NCBI RefSeq assembly: GCF_943913955.1
Contig: NZ_CALUAE010000031.1
Coordinates: forward strand, 1 to 64,000
Length of the DNA: 64,000 nt
Reading direction: 5' to 3'
DNA from: Mycolicibacterium bacteremicum
GTDB taxonomy: Bacteria > Actinomycetota > Actinomycetes > Mycobacteriales > Mycobacteriaceae
Shown here: positions 7,890 through 17,606 of the stretch, piece after piece
Numbering within the stretch: the stretch's first letter is position 1
Layout of the letters: every line of letters begins with the position of its first letter
The notes under the pieces: generated by a model
Told to the model about the DNA's origin: nothing
What the model saw: the letters and a program-made list of their open reading frames with translations, nothing else
Databases searched by the model: none
Made by a program: the position numbers and the translations under genes

Positions 7890-9149
7890 TCAGCGGAGCC
7901 GGGAGAGCACCTCGGCCACCACATCGCCGGCCGCCACATCGGTCTGCTCACCGGTGGACAGATCCTTCACCCCGACCGTGCCCGCCTCGATATCGCGGTC
8001 ACCGGCCACCAGCGCCAGTCGCGCACCGGAGCGGTCCGCCCCCTTCATCGAGGCCTTGAGGCTGCGGTCGCCGTAGGCGAGGTCGACCCGGACGCCGTTG
8101 GCCCGCAACGTTGCCGCGAGTTTGGCCAGCTCGAGCTTGGCCGTCTCGCCCAGCGGCACGCCGTAGACGTCGACGCGGCTCGTCGCCCCGACGGTCCTGC
8201 CCTCGGCCCGCAGCGCCAGCAGGGTGCGATCCACCCCCAGGCCGAATCCGATACCGGAGAGATCCTGCCCACCGAGCTGACGCATCAGCCCGTCATAGCG
8301 TCCACCGCCGCCGATCCCGGACTGCGCACCCAGTCCGTCGTGCACGAATTCGAACGTCGTCTTGGTGTAGTAGTCCAGGCCACGCACCATCCGCGGGTTC
8401 ACCACATACGGCACGCCCAGGGCGTCGAGATGCGCCAGTACGGTGTCGAAATGCGCCTTGGCCACCTCGGAGAGGTGGTCGAGCATCAGCGGGGCATCGG
8501 CGGTCATCTCGCGCACGTGCGGGCGCTTGTCGTCCAGCACCCGCAGCGGGTTGATCTGGGCTCGCCGCTGCGTTTCCTCGTCCAGGTCCAGCTTGAACAG
8601 GAAGTCCTGCAACAGTTCCCGGTACTGCGGGCGGCAGGTGTCATCCCCCAGGGAGGTGATCTCGAGCCGGAACCCGTCCAGGCCCAGGGCCCGGAATCCG
8701 GCGTCGGCGACGGCGATCACCTCGGCATCCAGCGCCGGGTCGTCGATCCCGATGGCCTCCACCCCGACCTGCTGCAGCTGCCGGTACCGGCCGGCCTGCG
8801 GACGCTCGTAGCGGAAGAACGGACCCGAATAGCACAGCTTGACCGGCAGCGCGCCGCGGTCCAGCCCGTGTTCGATGACGGCGCGCATGACACCGGCGGT
8901 GCCTTCGGGGCGCAGCGTCACCGAACGTTCGCCGCGGTCGGCGAAGGTGTACATCTCCTTGCTGACCACATCGGTGGATTCACCGACGCCACGGGCGAAC
9001 AACGCGGTGTCCTCGAAGATCGGCAACTCGACATCGCCGTACCCGGCGCGGCGCGCCGCGCCCAGCAGACCGTCACGCACGGCGACGAACGCCGCGGAAT
9101 CGGGCGGGAAATAGTCGGGAACGCCCTTGGGAGCGCGAAAATCAGTCAC
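7890..9149 (-). CDS. hisS: Histidyl-tRNA synthetase
   Basis: A 419-residue class II synthetase that charges tRNA-His. Visible motifs: FRYERPQAGRYRQLQQVG (motif 2), RGLDYYTKTTFEFV (histidine-A motif), GIGFGLGVDR (motif 3), and a C-terminal anticodon-binding domain (VDVYGVPLGE onward). The frame is open to 9371, but the family start VTDFRAPKGVPDYFPP places it at the GTG 9147-9149, which overlaps the upstream gloB stop by 4 bases. The two genes are probably cotranscribed, as in M. tuberculosis. Confidence 0.95.
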   Translation of the reverse strand: MTDFRAPKGVPDYFPPDSAAFVAVRDGLLGAARRAGYGDVELPIFEDTALFARGVGESTDVVSKEMYTFADRGERSVTLRPEGTAGVMRAVIEHGLDRGALPVKLCYSGPFFRYERPQAGRYRQLQQVGVEAIGIDDPALDAEVIAVADAGFRALGLDGFRLEITSLGDDTCRPQYRELLQDFLFKLDLDEETQRRAQINPLRVLDDKRPHVREMTADAPLMLDHLSEVAKAHFDTVLAHLDALGVPYVVNPRMVRGLDYYTKTTFEFVHDGLGAQSGIGGGGRYDGLMRQLGGQDLSGIGFGLGVDRTLLALRAEGRTVGATSRVDVYGVPLGETAKLELAKLAATLRANGVRVDLAYGDRSLKASMKGADRSGARLALVAGDRDIEAGTVGVKDLSTGEQTDVAAGDVVAEVLSRLR

Positions 9150-9814
9150 AGAACCAGGCCTTCGAGAAATGGATTGGTACGGCGCTCGACACCGATCGTG
9201 GACCGCGGGCCGTGCCCCGGTAGTACCACGGTGTCGTCGTCGAGCACCATCAGTTTCGTCATGATCGAGTCGATCAGGGAGTTGCCGCTGCCCCCGGGCA
9301 GATCGGTACGGCCCACCGAGCCCTGGAAGAGGGTGTCGCCGGTGAATACCTGACCCGGGACCCGGAAACACACCGATCCGCGGGTGTGGCCCGGCGTGTG
9401 GTCCACGGTCACCCGCAGCGCACCGAGATCGAGCACCTCACCGTCGGTGCCCAGTTCGACGAGCTGACGGGGCTCGGAGAACACCGCACCCACCGTCAGC
9501 CGGCCCAGTGTCCCCCACAGCCCCTTCGTGGTGAGTCCCTTGACCGGATCGGTGAGCATCGCCCGGTCCGCGGGGTGGATGTACACCGGGCAGCCATAGC
9601 GGTCGGCCACCTTCTGCGCCGACCAGATGTGGTCGATGTGACCGTGGGTCAGCAGCACCGCGGCCGGGGTGAGCCGATGCTCGTCGAGGATGCGCTGCAA
9701 CCGCGCCGACGCGGACTGCCCCGGGTCGACGATGACGGCGTCGGCCCCGGCATGGGGCGCCAGCACGTAGCAGTTGCACGCCAGCACCCCCGTCGGGAAT
9801 CCGGTGATCAGCAC
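9146..9814 (-). CDS. Metallo-beta-lactamase fold hydrolase, glyoxalase II-like (Rv2581c-like)
   Basis: A 222-residue zinc hydrolase. The metal-binding signature THGHIDHIW (HxHxDH) is followed by the further ligands DHTPGHTRGS, FTGDTLF and PGHGP. This is the glyoxalase II/YcbL subfamily, which hydrolyses thioesters such as S-lactoyl conjugates; mycobacteria lack glutathione, so the true substrate is uncertain. The GTG at 9814 gives MLITGFPTGVLACNCYVL, matching the usual start; the frame is open further to 9892. It overlaps hisS by 4 bases. Confidence 0.88.
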   Translation of the reverse strand: MLITGFPTGVLACNCYVLAPHAGADAVIVDPGQSASARLQRILDEHRLTPAAVLLTHGHIDHIWSAQKVADRYGCPVYIHPADRAMLTDPVKGLTTKGLWGTLGRLTVGAVFSEPRQLVELGTDGEVLDLGALRVTVDHTPGHTRGSVCFRVPGQVFTGDTLFQGSVGRTDLPGGSGNSLIDSIMTKLMVLDDDTVVLPGHGPRSTIGVERRTNPFLEGLVL

Positions 9815-9934
9815 CCGGCCAGTTTCCCATGTCCACACATCCGACCGGTACTCGCGCGGGTCGCTCGGGCCACACTCAGAAACGCCTGGCACACTCGTTG
9901 CCGACGTGTTCGGCTAAACAGGAGGACAACGGCG

Positions 9935-10810
9935 GTGCCGACCAACGAACAGCGACGGGCAGCGGCCAAGCGCAAGCTCGATCGGCAACTCGAGCGCCGG
10001 GCAGCGCGGGCCAAGCGGCAGCGGCTGCTCACCATCATCGCCTCGGTGACCGGGGTGGTCGTGGTGGTCGGCGCGGTGGTGGCCACCGTCGTCATCACCA
10101 ACAAGAACTCCGACACCACCGCCTCGGCCTCCACCACCACCAGCGCCGATCCGAACGCCCCGCAGCCCGTCGCTGACGGCAAGCTGCCCGCGTTCGCCGC
10201 ACCGGCCGGGCTAGGCCAGGACTGCCAGTACCCGGCGGCCGGGGCGGCCAGCAAGCAGGTCAACCCGCCGCGCACCGGCGCCATCCCGATGGACGAGGCC
10301 GAGGTCAGCATCAGCATGGCGACCGACCAGGGCAACATCGGCCTGCTGCTCAACAATGCCCAGGCCCCGTGCACGGTCAACAGCTTCGCCAGCCTGGCCC
10401 AGCAGGGCTTCTTCAACGACACCCCGTGCCACCGGCTGACCACCAGCGACAGCCTGTCGGTGCTGCAGTGCGGTGACCCGACCGGTCAGGGCACCGGCGG
10501 CCCGGGTTACCAGTTCGCCAACGAATACCCGACCAACCAGTACCAGCCGGACAACCCGGCACTGCAGCAACCCGTGCTCTACCCGCGCGGCACGATCGCG
10601 ATGGCCAATGCCGGCGCCGGCACCAACGGCAGCCAGTTCTTCCTGGTGTACAAGGACTCACAGCTGCCGCCGGGGTACACCGTCTTCGGCACCATCGACG
10701 ACACCGGGCTGGCCACCCTGGACAAGATCGCCGCGGGCGGGGTTGCCGGCGGTGGTCAGGACGGCGAGCCCGCGACCAAGGTGATGGTGAAGACCATCGC
10801 GGTCGACTGA
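9935..10810 (+). CDS. ppiB: Membrane-anchored cyclophilin-type peptidyl-prolyl isomerase (Rv2582/PpiB-like)
   Basis: A 291-residue protein. A basic N-terminus rich in Arg/Lys/Ala (residues 8-30) precedes one transmembrane helix (about 31-55), then a Ser/Thr linker and a cyclophilin domain in the last 180 residues (CHRLT, GPGYQFANE, GTIAMANAG and NGSQFFLVY). The domain would be outside the membrane and catalyse prolyl isomerisation in exported proteins. Cys residues in CQYP, APCTV, CHRL and LQCG may form disulfides. The start is GTG at 9935, set by GGAGG at 9921-9925. A paralogue follows 16 bases later. Confidence 0.9.
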   Translation: MPTNEQRRAAAKRKLDRQLERRAARAKRQRLLTIIASVTGVVVVVGAVVATVVITNKNSDTTASASTTTSADPNAPQPVADGKLPAFAAPAGLGQDCQYPAAGAASKQVNPPRTGAIPMDEAEVSISMATDQGNIGLLLNNAQAPCTVNSFASLAQQGFFNDTPCHRLTTSDSLSVLQCGDPTGQGTGGPGYQFANEYPTNQYQPDNPALQQPVLYPRGTIAMANAGAGTNGSQFFLVYKDSQLPPGYTVFGTIDDTGLATLDKIAAGGVAGGGQDGEPATKVMVKTIAVD

Positions 10811-10826
10811 GCCGTCGACCGACCCG

Positions 10827-11798
10827 ATGAGCGTTCCGCCGCCGTACGGCTACCCGCCGCCGCAGTACGGCTATCCGCCGGCTGCCCGGCCGACGAACTC
10901 GCTGGCGGTGGCGGCGCTGATCTGCGGCATCCTGGTCGCCCCGCTGGGCATCGTGTTCGGGCACATCTCGCTGCACCAGATCAAGCGCACCGGCGACGAG
11001 GGCCGCGGCATGGCCATCGCCGGGCTGGTGCTCGGCTATCTGCTGACGGTGTTCGGGGTGCTGGTGCTCATCATCGCGATCATCGCCACCCGCGCGGTGG
11101 TCGAGGACATCCGCAACTACAACCCGTCCTCGCCCGGGTATTCGGCCGACCCGGCCCTGGTCGAACCGCTGCCGGAGTTCAAGCCGCCGGCCACCCTCGG
11201 GTCCAACTGTCAATATCTGCAGACCCCGGAGAAGGCCACCCGGCCGGTGGACCCGCCGCGGATGGGCCGGGTCCCGACGACACCGGCGACCGTCGAGGCG
11301 GAGATCAGCACCGATCAGGGGTTCATCGGCCTGCAACTCGACAACGCGAAGGCCCCCTGCACGGTCAACAATTTCGCCAGCCTGGCCGCCCAGGGTTTCT
11401 TCGACGGCACCACCTGCCACCGGCTGACCACCAGCGCCGAACTCGGGGTACTGCAGTGCGGTGACCCGTCCGGCACCGGCACCGGCGGACCGGGCTACCA
11501 GTTCCCCAACGAATACCCGACGAACCAGTTCCGGCTCACCGACCCCGCGATCCGCACCCCGCTGCGCTACCCGCGCGGCACGCTGGCAATGGCCAACGCC
11601 GGTCCCGGCACCAACGGCAGCCAGTTCTTCCTGGTCTACCAGGATTCCCAGCTGCCACCGACATACACGGTGTTCGGCAGCATCGACGCGTCCGGGCTGG
11701 ATGTCCTCGACGAGATCGCCGGCGCCGGGGTGGCCGACGGCAGCGACGACGGCGAACCCGCGACCACGGTGACCATCGAATCGGTTGTAGTGCAGTAA
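10827..11798 (+). CDS. Second membrane-anchored cyclophilin with DUF4190 N-terminus
   Basis: A 323-residue protein starting with a Pro/Tyr/Gly-rich segment (PPPYGYPPPQYGYPPA), then a DUF4190-type double membrane segment (SLAVAALICGILVAPLGIVFG ... GMAIAGLVLGYLLTVFGVLVL), then a cyclophilin domain closely similar to that of the gene before it. Shared runs include GTGGPGYQF, NEYPTNQ, AMANAG and GTNGSQFFLVY. The pair looks like a tandem duplication in which the anchor was exchanged. The domain would act at the cell surface as a prolyl isomerase. Four cysteines are conserved with the paralogue. Confidence 0.85.
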   Translation: MSVPPPYGYPPPQYGYPPAARPTNSLAVAALICGILVAPLGIVFGHISLHQIKRTGDEGRGMAIAGLVLGYLLTVFGVLVLIIAIIATRAVVEDIRNYNPSSPGYSADPALVEPLPEFKPPATLGSNCQYLQTPEKATRPVDPPRMGRVPTTPATVEAEISTDQGFIGLQLDNAKAPCTVNNFASLAAQGFFDGTTCHRLTTSAELGVLQCGDPSGTGTGGPGYQFPNEYPTNQFRLTDPAIRTPLRYPRGTLAMANAGPGTNGSQFFLVYQDSQLPPTYTVFGSIDASGLDVLDEIAGAGVADGSDDGEPATTVTIESVVVQ

Positions 11799-11834
11799 GC
11801 GCTCGCCGTCAGGCCGCGGGAGCCGGACTGCGGC

Positions 11835-14183
11835 TCACGCCGCGGAAGTCACCCGGTACACGTCGTAGACGCCCTCCACATTGCGCACCACGTTGAGCAC
11901 GTGACCCAGATGCTTCGGATCGCCCATCTCGAAGGTGAAGCGGCTGATGGCCACCCGGTCGTTGGAGGTGGTCACCGACGCCGACAGGATGTTGACCTTC
12001 TCGTCGGCCAGCACCCGTGTCACATCGGAGAGCAACCGGTGCCGATCCAGCGCCTCCACCTGGATGGCCACCAGGAACACCGAGGACGGCGACGGCGCCC
12101 AGTTCACCTCGATGAGGCGCTCGGACTGCTCCTGCAGTGATGCCGCGTTGGTGCAGTCGGTGCGGTGCACGCTGACACCGCCGCCGCGGGTCACGAATCC
12201 CATGATGGTGTCGCCGGGCACCGGGGTGCAGCACTTGGCCAGCTTGGTCAGCACCCCGACCGCGCCGGGTACCGAGACACCCACATCATCGCTGGTGCGC
12301 TGGCGCACCGGCATGGTGGCCGGGGTGGACCGCTCGGCGATCTCGTCCTCGGCCTCCTCGTCACCGCCGAACTGGGCCAGCAGCCGTTGCACCACGTGGC
12401 GGGCCGAGGTGTGCCCTTCCCCCACCGCCGTGTAGAGCGCGGACACGTCCGCGTAGTGCAATTCGCGCGCCAACGTGGTCATCGAGTCGGCACTCATCAA
12501 GCGCTGCAACGGAAGTCCGCCGCGGCGAACTTCCCGCACGATTGCGTCCTTGCCGGCTTCGAGTGCCTCCTCGCGGCGCTCCTTGGCGAACCACTGCCGG
12601 ATCTTGGCCTTCGCGCGCGGGGAGACGACAAATGTCTGCCAGTCCCGCGACGGCCCGGCATTGGCCGCCTTGGAGGTGAACACCTCGACCTGGTCCCCGT
12701 TTTCGAGTTTGCGTTCCAGGGCGACGAGCCGGTGGTTCACCCGGGCGCCGATACAGCGGTGGCCGACCTCGGTGTGCACGGCGTAGGCGAAGTCGACCGG
12801 GGTGGACCCGGTGGGCAGCGTGACGACATCCCCCTTCGGGGTGAACACGAAGATCTCTTGCACCGCAAGGTCGTAACGCAGCGACTCCAGGAACTCGCCG
12901 GGGTCGGCGGCCTCCCGCTGCCAGTCGAGGAGCTGGCGCATCCAGGCCATCTCGTCGATCTCGGCAGCGGTGTGTCCGCCCGGGACCCCGTTGCGACCCT
13001 TGGCCTCCTTGTACCGCCAGTGCGCGGCGATGCCGAATTCGGCGGTGTCATGCATGTCGTTGGTGCGGATCTGCACCTCCAGCGGCTTGCCCTCCGGGCC
13101 GATCACGGTGGTGTGCAGCGACTGGTACACCCCGTAGCGCGGTTGAGCGATGTAGTCCTTGAACCGGCCGGCCATCGGCTGCCACAGCGAATGCACCACG
13201 CCCACGGCGGCATAGCAGTCCCGCATGTCGTCGCAGAGGATGCGGACGCCGACCAGGTCGTGGATATCGTCGAAGTCGCGGCCCTTGACGATCATCTTCT
13301 GATAGATCGACCAGTAGTGCTTGGGCCTGCCCTCGACCGTGGCGTTGATCTTCATGGCCGCCAGCGAGGAGCCGATCTCGGCGCGCACCCTCGCCAGGTA
13401 GGTGTCCCGAGAGGGCGCCCGATCCGCCACCAACCGGACGATCTCCTCGTAGCGCTTGGGATGCAGGATCGCGAAGGACAGATCCTCCAGCTCCCACTTC
13501 ACTGTCGCCATACCCAGTCTATGCGCAAGGGGCGCAATGACTTCCAGCGTCTCGCGGGCCTTGCGGGCCTGCTTCTCCGGCGGCAGGAACCGCATGGTGC
13601 GCATGTTGTGCAGGCGGTCGGCGACCTTGATCACCAACACCCGCGGGTCGCGCGCCATCGCGATGACCATCTTGCGGATGGTCTCGCCCTCGGCGGCGTT
13701 GCCGAGCGCGACCTTGTCGAGCTTGGTCACCCCGTCGACGAGGTGGCCGACCTCGCTGCCGAAATCGCCCGTCAGTTCCTCCAGCGAATAGCCGGTGTCC
13801 TCGACGGTGTCGTGCAGCAGGGCGGCCACCAGCGTCGTGGTGTCCATACCGAGTTCGGCCAGGATGTTGGCCACCGCCAGCGGGTGGGTGATGTACGGGT
13901 CACCGGAGCGACGCAACTGATCGGCGTGCCGCTGTTCGGCGACATCGTAGGCGCGCTGCAGGATCGCCAGATCCGCCTTCGGATGGAACTGGCGGTGCAC
14001 CGCGACCAACGGTTCCAGCACCGGGTTGACCAGACTGCGCTGGGCGGTCATCCGCCGGGCGAGCCGGGCCCGCACCCGGCGCGACGCGCTGACCTTCGCG
14101 GTGTCCGGGGCCGCACCCTCACCTGACGGCGGGGTCTGGACCACCTGTCCGGTGCCGCCCGCAACGCTGTCCTCGCCGGCCAC
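11835..14183 (-). CDS. rel: Bifunctional (p)ppGpp synthetase/hydrolase Rel
   Basis: A 782-residue stringent-response enzyme. From the N-terminus: an HD hydrolase domain with LLHDTVEDT (His-Asp at 124-125), a synthetase domain with VEGRPKHYWSIYQKM and DLVGVRIL, a TGS domain (FTPKGDVVTLPTGSTPVDFA), and a C-terminal zinc-finger/ACT region (KCCTPVPGD, then DRHRLLSDVTRVLADEKVNI). It makes and degrades (p)ppGpp on starvation. The sequence is nearly co-linear with Rel of M. tuberculosis. The frame allows GTG at 14189, but AGGAGG lies 5 bases before the GTG at 14183, so that start is chosen. Confidence 0.96.
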   Translation of the reverse strand: MAGEDSVAGGTGQVVQTPPSGEGAAPDTAKVSASRRVRARLARRMTAQRSLVNPVLEPLVAVHRQFHPKADLAILQRAYDVAEQRHADQLRRSGDPYITHPLAVANILAELGMDTTTLVAALLHDTVEDTGYSLEELTGDFGSEVGHLVDGVTKLDKVALGNAAEGETIRKMVIAMARDPRVLVIKVADRLHNMRTMRFLPPEKQARKARETLEVIAPLAHRLGMATVKWELEDLSFAILHPKRYEEIVRLVADRAPSRDTYLARVRAEIGSSLAAMKINATVEGRPKHYWSIYQKMIVKGRDFDDIHDLVGVRILCDDMRDCYAAVGVVHSLWQPMAGRFKDYIAQPRYGVYQSLHTTVIGPEGKPLEVQIRTNDMHDTAEFGIAAHWRYKEAKGRNGVPGGHTAAEIDEMAWMRQLLDWQREAADPGEFLESLRYDLAVQEIFVFTPKGDVVTLPTGSTPVDFAYAVHTEVGHRCIGARVNHRLVALERKLENGDQVEVFTSKAANAGPSRDWQTFVVSPRAKAKIRQWFAKERREEALEAGKDAIVREVRRGGLPLQRLMSADSMTTLARELHYADVSALYTAVGEGHTSARHVVQRLLAQFGGDEEAEDEIAERSTPATMPVRQRTSDDVGVSVPGAVGVLTKLAKCCTPVPGDTIMGFVTRGGGVSVHRTDCTNAASLQEQSERLIEVNWAPSPSSVFLVAIQVEALDRHRLLSDVTRVLADEKVNILSASVTTSNDRVAISRFTFEMGDPKHLGHVLNVVRNVEGVYDVYRVTSAA

Positions 14184-14223
14184 GTTCACCTCCTCGCCAT
14201 CGTCTGGACTTCGAGGATATCCC

Positions 14224-14775
14224 TCAGCCCGTGATGAGACTGGTGACCGGCAGGGGTTGTACCGCTGCGCGTCCGTTCAGCCCCACCAGCTCCAGCACCA
14301 CCGCGGCGCCGACCACCCGGGCCCCGGCCTTCTCCAGCACCTGGGCGGCGGCGACCAGCGTTCCTCCGGTGGCCAGCACATCGTCGATCACCAGAACGCT
14401 GCGGCCCGCCAGATCGATACCGTCGGCCGGGATCTCGAGGGTGGCCGAGCCGTACTCCAGGTCGTAGGACACCGTGTGCACCGGCGGCGGCAGCTTGCCG
14501 CCCTTGCGGACCGCCAGCACGCCGGTGCCGCGGCGCAGCGCCACGGCCGCGCCGAGCAGGAAGCCGCGGGCATCGACGCCGGCGATCAGATCGGCGCCGT
14601 CGGCCGCCTCGGCCAGCGCGTCGGTCAGCACCGCCAGACCCCGCGGGTCGGCCAGCACCGGAGTGAGGTCCTTGAACTGGACCCCCGGGCTCGGAAAATC
14701 GTCCACCTCGCGGGTGAGCCGATTGATCAGCGCGGCAGCATCACTCACGAGAGCGTCCAACGGTCCATGTTCCAT
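14224..14775 (-). CDS. apt: Adenine phosphoribosyltransferase
   Basis: A 183-residue type I phosphoribosyltransferase that converts adenine and PRPP to AMP. The PRPP loop VLVIDDVLATGGTL and the adenine-site region DFPSPGVQFKDLTPVLAD are clear. Start MEHGPLDALV at ATG 14775 (ATG 14787 also possible). The gene begins inside the 3' end of the upstream lipoprotein gene, overlapping by 31 bases, so the two are translationally linked. Downstream is rel, the usual mycobacterial order. Confidence 0.92.
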   Translation of the reverse strand: MEHGPLDALVSDAAALINRLTREVDDFPSPGVQFKDLTPVLADPRGLAVLTDALAEAADGADLIAGVDARGFLLGAAVALRRGTGVLAVRKGGKLPPPVHTVSYDLEYGSATLEIPADGIDLAGRSVLVIDDVLATGGTLVAAAQVLEKAGARVVGAAVVLELVGLNGRAAVQPLPVTSLITG

Positions 14776-16388
14776 CCTGCTCCCCATCGGGTCGGATTGC
14801 TGCTGACGGCTCCCACCGCCTTGGCGGTCAGCAGGGTGCGCTGCTGACGGTACAGCGGCAGGGTCGGTACGTCTGCCCACAGGATGGGCCCGCTCTCGCC
14901 GAGCAGCCGCGCGAGTTCCTTGGGATCGGCCGTCACCACCAGGGCGTCGATGATGCCGTCGATGCGCTCGTTGCTGTAACCGGACAGGTTGTTGCCGTTA
15001 CCGGTGTGCAGGTCATAGGCGTCGAGTGCGGACGATCCGGTCGAACCGCTGCCGACCGCACCACCGGTGCTGGCGATCAGGACGTCGACGGTGTTGTCAC
15101 GCAGGCTCTGCGGGCCGACCGCATCGCCGGCGGCATCGGTGACGGTGATCCCGGCCGGCGCGCAGGCCTGGGCGATGGATCCGACGGTGGCGGCCAGGCG
15201 GGGGTTCGGGCTCTGATAGCCGATCCGCACGGTCAGCGGTTGGTTGTTCAGCGCCAGCCGCGCTCCCCCGATGTCGGGCACCACGAACTGGTTTGCCGCA
15301 CCGGCACTTTCGGCAGCCGAGAGGGCGTCCTCGGTGGTCGGACTGAGCCGGGCGTTGGCGATCGGCACCTGCGCGTTACGGGCGATGGTCTCCCGAGGGG
15401 TGCACAGCGACAGCGCGCGGCGGTTCGGCGGCGCGGCCATCACCCCCTGCGCCGAGAAGATCAGCTGTTCGATACCGGCCGACGCGGTGTCGGTGCGGGT
15501 GAATCCGGCGGGCAGGTTCAGCGTCCCGGAGGACCCGGCGGAGATGTCGACGATGTCGAAGGAGCCGTTGTTGATCCGGTCCTGGATGTCGGCACCGCGC
15601 GCCCATACCGTCACCCGCGGCGTCACCGGCTTGGCGCCCCACCACTTGTCGTTGGCGACCAGCACCACTGCGCCGTCGCCGTTGACCGAATCCACCTTGT
15701 ACGGGCCCGAGGACGGCAGCTTCTTCACGTCGACGTCGGGACCGAGGTTCCAACTGGTGTTCCACGCCGCCGCGATGCGATCCAGCGCCGGCAGATCCGG
15801 TGTCTGTATCGCGCGGGTCACCCCGCCCTCGCCGAGGCCGAGTTCGTCGGCCAGCACATGGGAGGGCAGCATCGCGGTGGCACCGAAAAGCTGGCCGTAG
15901 TCGACGATCCCGCGATCCTGGGCGAAGGTCACCCGGGCCTTCTTCTGCCCGGGTACGCAGTCGACGCCGGCGATGTCGCGGTAGCCGGCGGTGCTGGCCG
16001 CGTCGAAGGCCGGGAACCGCCCGGATTGCGCGGCCCAGGTGAGCACCATGTCGTCACAGGTGATCGGCTTGCCGTCGGAATAGACCGCGTTGGCGTTGAT
16101 CTCGTAGTCCAGGATCAGCGGAGCCCGGCCGACCACCGCCACGGTGCCGTAGTCGCGGTCGCTGACGGTCTGACCGTCCGGACCGCGGTAGGTGAAGCCG
16201 GTCAGTACGCGGGCGAAGGCCTGCGGCCCACCCGAGGCCGCCCCGCTGACGGTGTTGGTGTTGTAGCTGGTGAGCGTGCCGTCGACGGCATAGTCGATGA
16301 CGTCGTCGGAGCCCGCCGAACACCCGGCCAGCACCAGCGACAGGCACGCTGCCACCGCGCCGGCCCGGACGGTCATGCTGCCGGGCAC
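14745..16388 (-). CDS. Extracellular solute-binding lipoprotein, family 5 (Rv2585c-like)
   Basis: A 547-residue protein with a lipoprotein signal (LSLVLAGC, acylated Cys at residue 23) and the fold of oligopeptide-type binding proteins: an early YAVDGTLTSYNTNTV strand, NANAVYSDGKPITCDDMVLTW, and a late SGYSNERIDGIIDALVVTADP segment. No transporter partners are adjacent; it lies between apt and secF as in M. tuberculosis. Its ligand is unknown. GTG 16388 shares one base with the secF stop (TAGTG); ATG 16376 is an alternative start. Confidence 0.85.
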   Translation of the reverse strand: MPGSMTVRAGAVAACLSLVLAGCSAGSDDVIDYAVDGTLTSYNTNTVSGAASGGPQAFARVLTGFTYRGPDGQTVSDRDYGTVAVVGRAPLILDYEINANAVYSDGKPITCDDMVLTWAAQSGRFPAFDAASTAGYRDIAGVDCVPGQKKARVTFAQDRGIVDYGQLFGATAMLPSHVLADELGLGEGGVTRAIQTPDLPALDRIAAAWNTSWNLGPDVDVKKLPSSGPYKVDSVNGDGAVVLVANDKWWGAKPVTPRVTVWARGADIQDRINNGSFDIVDISAGSSGTLNLPAGFTRTDTASAGIEQLIFSAQGVMAAPPNRRALSLCTPRETIARNAQVPIANARLSPTTEDALSAAESAGAANQFVVPDIGGARLALNNQPLTVRIGYQSPNPRLAATVGSIAQACAPAGITVTDAAGDAVGPQSLRDNTVDVLIASTGGAVGSGSTGSSALDAYDLHTGNGNNLSGYSNERIDGIIDALVVTADPKELARLLGESGPILWADVPTLPLYRQQRTLLTAKAVGAVSSNPTRWGAGWNMDRWTLS

Positions 16389-17602
16389 TACGGCCGCCGT
16401 TTGCCCGACGGTCGGTTGGGCCGCAGCGGCTTGGCACCGGGCGCGGGCTTGTCCGGTGCCGGACCCGCGGGCGTGCTGACCTCGACGACATCCTCGGTGC
16501 TGTCCTCGACATCGTCGACATCGGCGTCGATGCCGCTCTTGGCCGCCACCGCGGCCCGGCGCCGCTGCACCTTGCGGGTGTGGTTGCGCACCACCTCGGT
16601 GCGCTCACGCAGGCTGACCAGCAGCGGGGTGGCGAAGTAGATCGACGAGTAGGTACCGACCAGCACGCCCACCAGCTGCACCAACGCCAGGTCCTGCAGG
16701 GTGCCCACTCCCAGCAGCCACACCGCGATCACCATCAGCGCGATGATCGGCAGCGCCGAGATGAGACTGGTGTTGATGGACCGCATGAAGGTCTGGTTGA
16801 CCGCCAGGTTGGCCTGTTCGGCGAAGGTCCGCCGGGTGGTGTGCTCGAACCCGTCGGTGTTCTCCTCCACCTTGTCGAACACGATGACGGTGTCGTAGAT
16901 GGAGAAGCCCAGGATGGTGAGCAGTCCGATGACGGTGGCCGGGGTGACCTCGAAACCGACCAGCGCATAGACGCCCGCGGTGACGATCAGGTCGAAGAAC
17001 ATGGCCGCCAAGGCCGCCAGCGCCATGTAACGCTCGTAGCGCACCGTGATGTAGATGGAGACCAACACCAGGAACACCACCAGCGCGATCAGCGCCTTCT
17101 GGGTGATCTGGCCGCCCCAGGTGGATGACACCGCCGAGTCACTGATGGCCTGGATGCTGGGCTGACCGTCGGTGCCCTTGGGCGCGAACGCGTCGAACAG
17201 CGCGGCGCGCAGCTTCTCGGTGTCCTCGTTGCTCAGCGTCTCGGTGCGGATCTGCACGGTGGCCGACGGACCGTTGCCGACGATGACGACGGTCTCGGGG
17301 GCCTGGCCCATGGCCTCGCTGTAGACGGTCTCGACCTGCTCGCTGGTGGCCTGCCCCTTGGCGCCGTCCACCGGCATGGAGACCTTGGTGCCGCCCTCGA
17401 AATCGATACCGAAGGAGAATCCGCGGATCAGCATCGCCAGGATCGAGATGCCGACGATGACGCCGCTGACCGCGTACCAGAGCTTGCGCTTACCGATGAC
17501 CTCGAAGGCACCGGTGCCGGTGTAGAGGCGGACGAAGAAGCCGTGCGACGGTTGCGCGGTTCCCGAGGCCACGGTCTCTTCGGGTGAATGCTTGGCCGAC
17601 AT
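16388..17602 (-). CDS. secF: Protein translocase subunit SecF
   Basis: A 404-residue RND-type membrane protein that works with SecD to draw exported proteins out of the SecYEG channel. It has a first membrane helix (about residues 30-50), the SecD/F signature GIDFEGGTKVSM, a periplasmic domain, then five helices including GFSIYDTVIVFDKVEENT and SINTSLISALPIIALM. The Pro/Lys-rich C-terminal tail is cytoplasmic. The start ATG 17602 (MSAKHSPEE) lies 4 bases after the secD stop; the longer frame to 17665 would overlap secD. Confidence 0.95.
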   Translation of the reverse strand: MSAKHSPEETVASGTAQPSHGFFVRLYTGTGAFEVIGKRKLWYAVSGVIVGISILAMLIRGFSFGIDFEGGTKVSMPVDGAKGQATSEQVETVYSEAMGQAPETVVIVGNGPSATVQIRTETLSNEDTEKLRAALFDAFAPKGTDGQPSIQAISDSAVSSTWGGQITQKALIALVVFLVLVSIYITVRYERYMALAALAAMFFDLIVTAGVYALVGFEVTPATVIGLLTILGFSIYDTVIVFDKVEENTDGFEHTTRRTFAEQANLAVNQTFMRSINTSLISALPIIALMVIAVWLLGVGTLQDLALVQLVGVLVGTYSSIYFATPLLVSLRERTEVVRNHTRKVQRRRAAVAAKSGIDADVDDVEDSTEDVVEVSTPAGPAPDKPAPGAKPLRPNRPSGKRRP

Positions 17603-17606
17603 CTGA

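Noticed and set aside
9150..9371. N-terminal extension of hisS
   Set aside because: It lies within gloB in another frame; the family start VTDFRAPKG fits the GTG at 9149.
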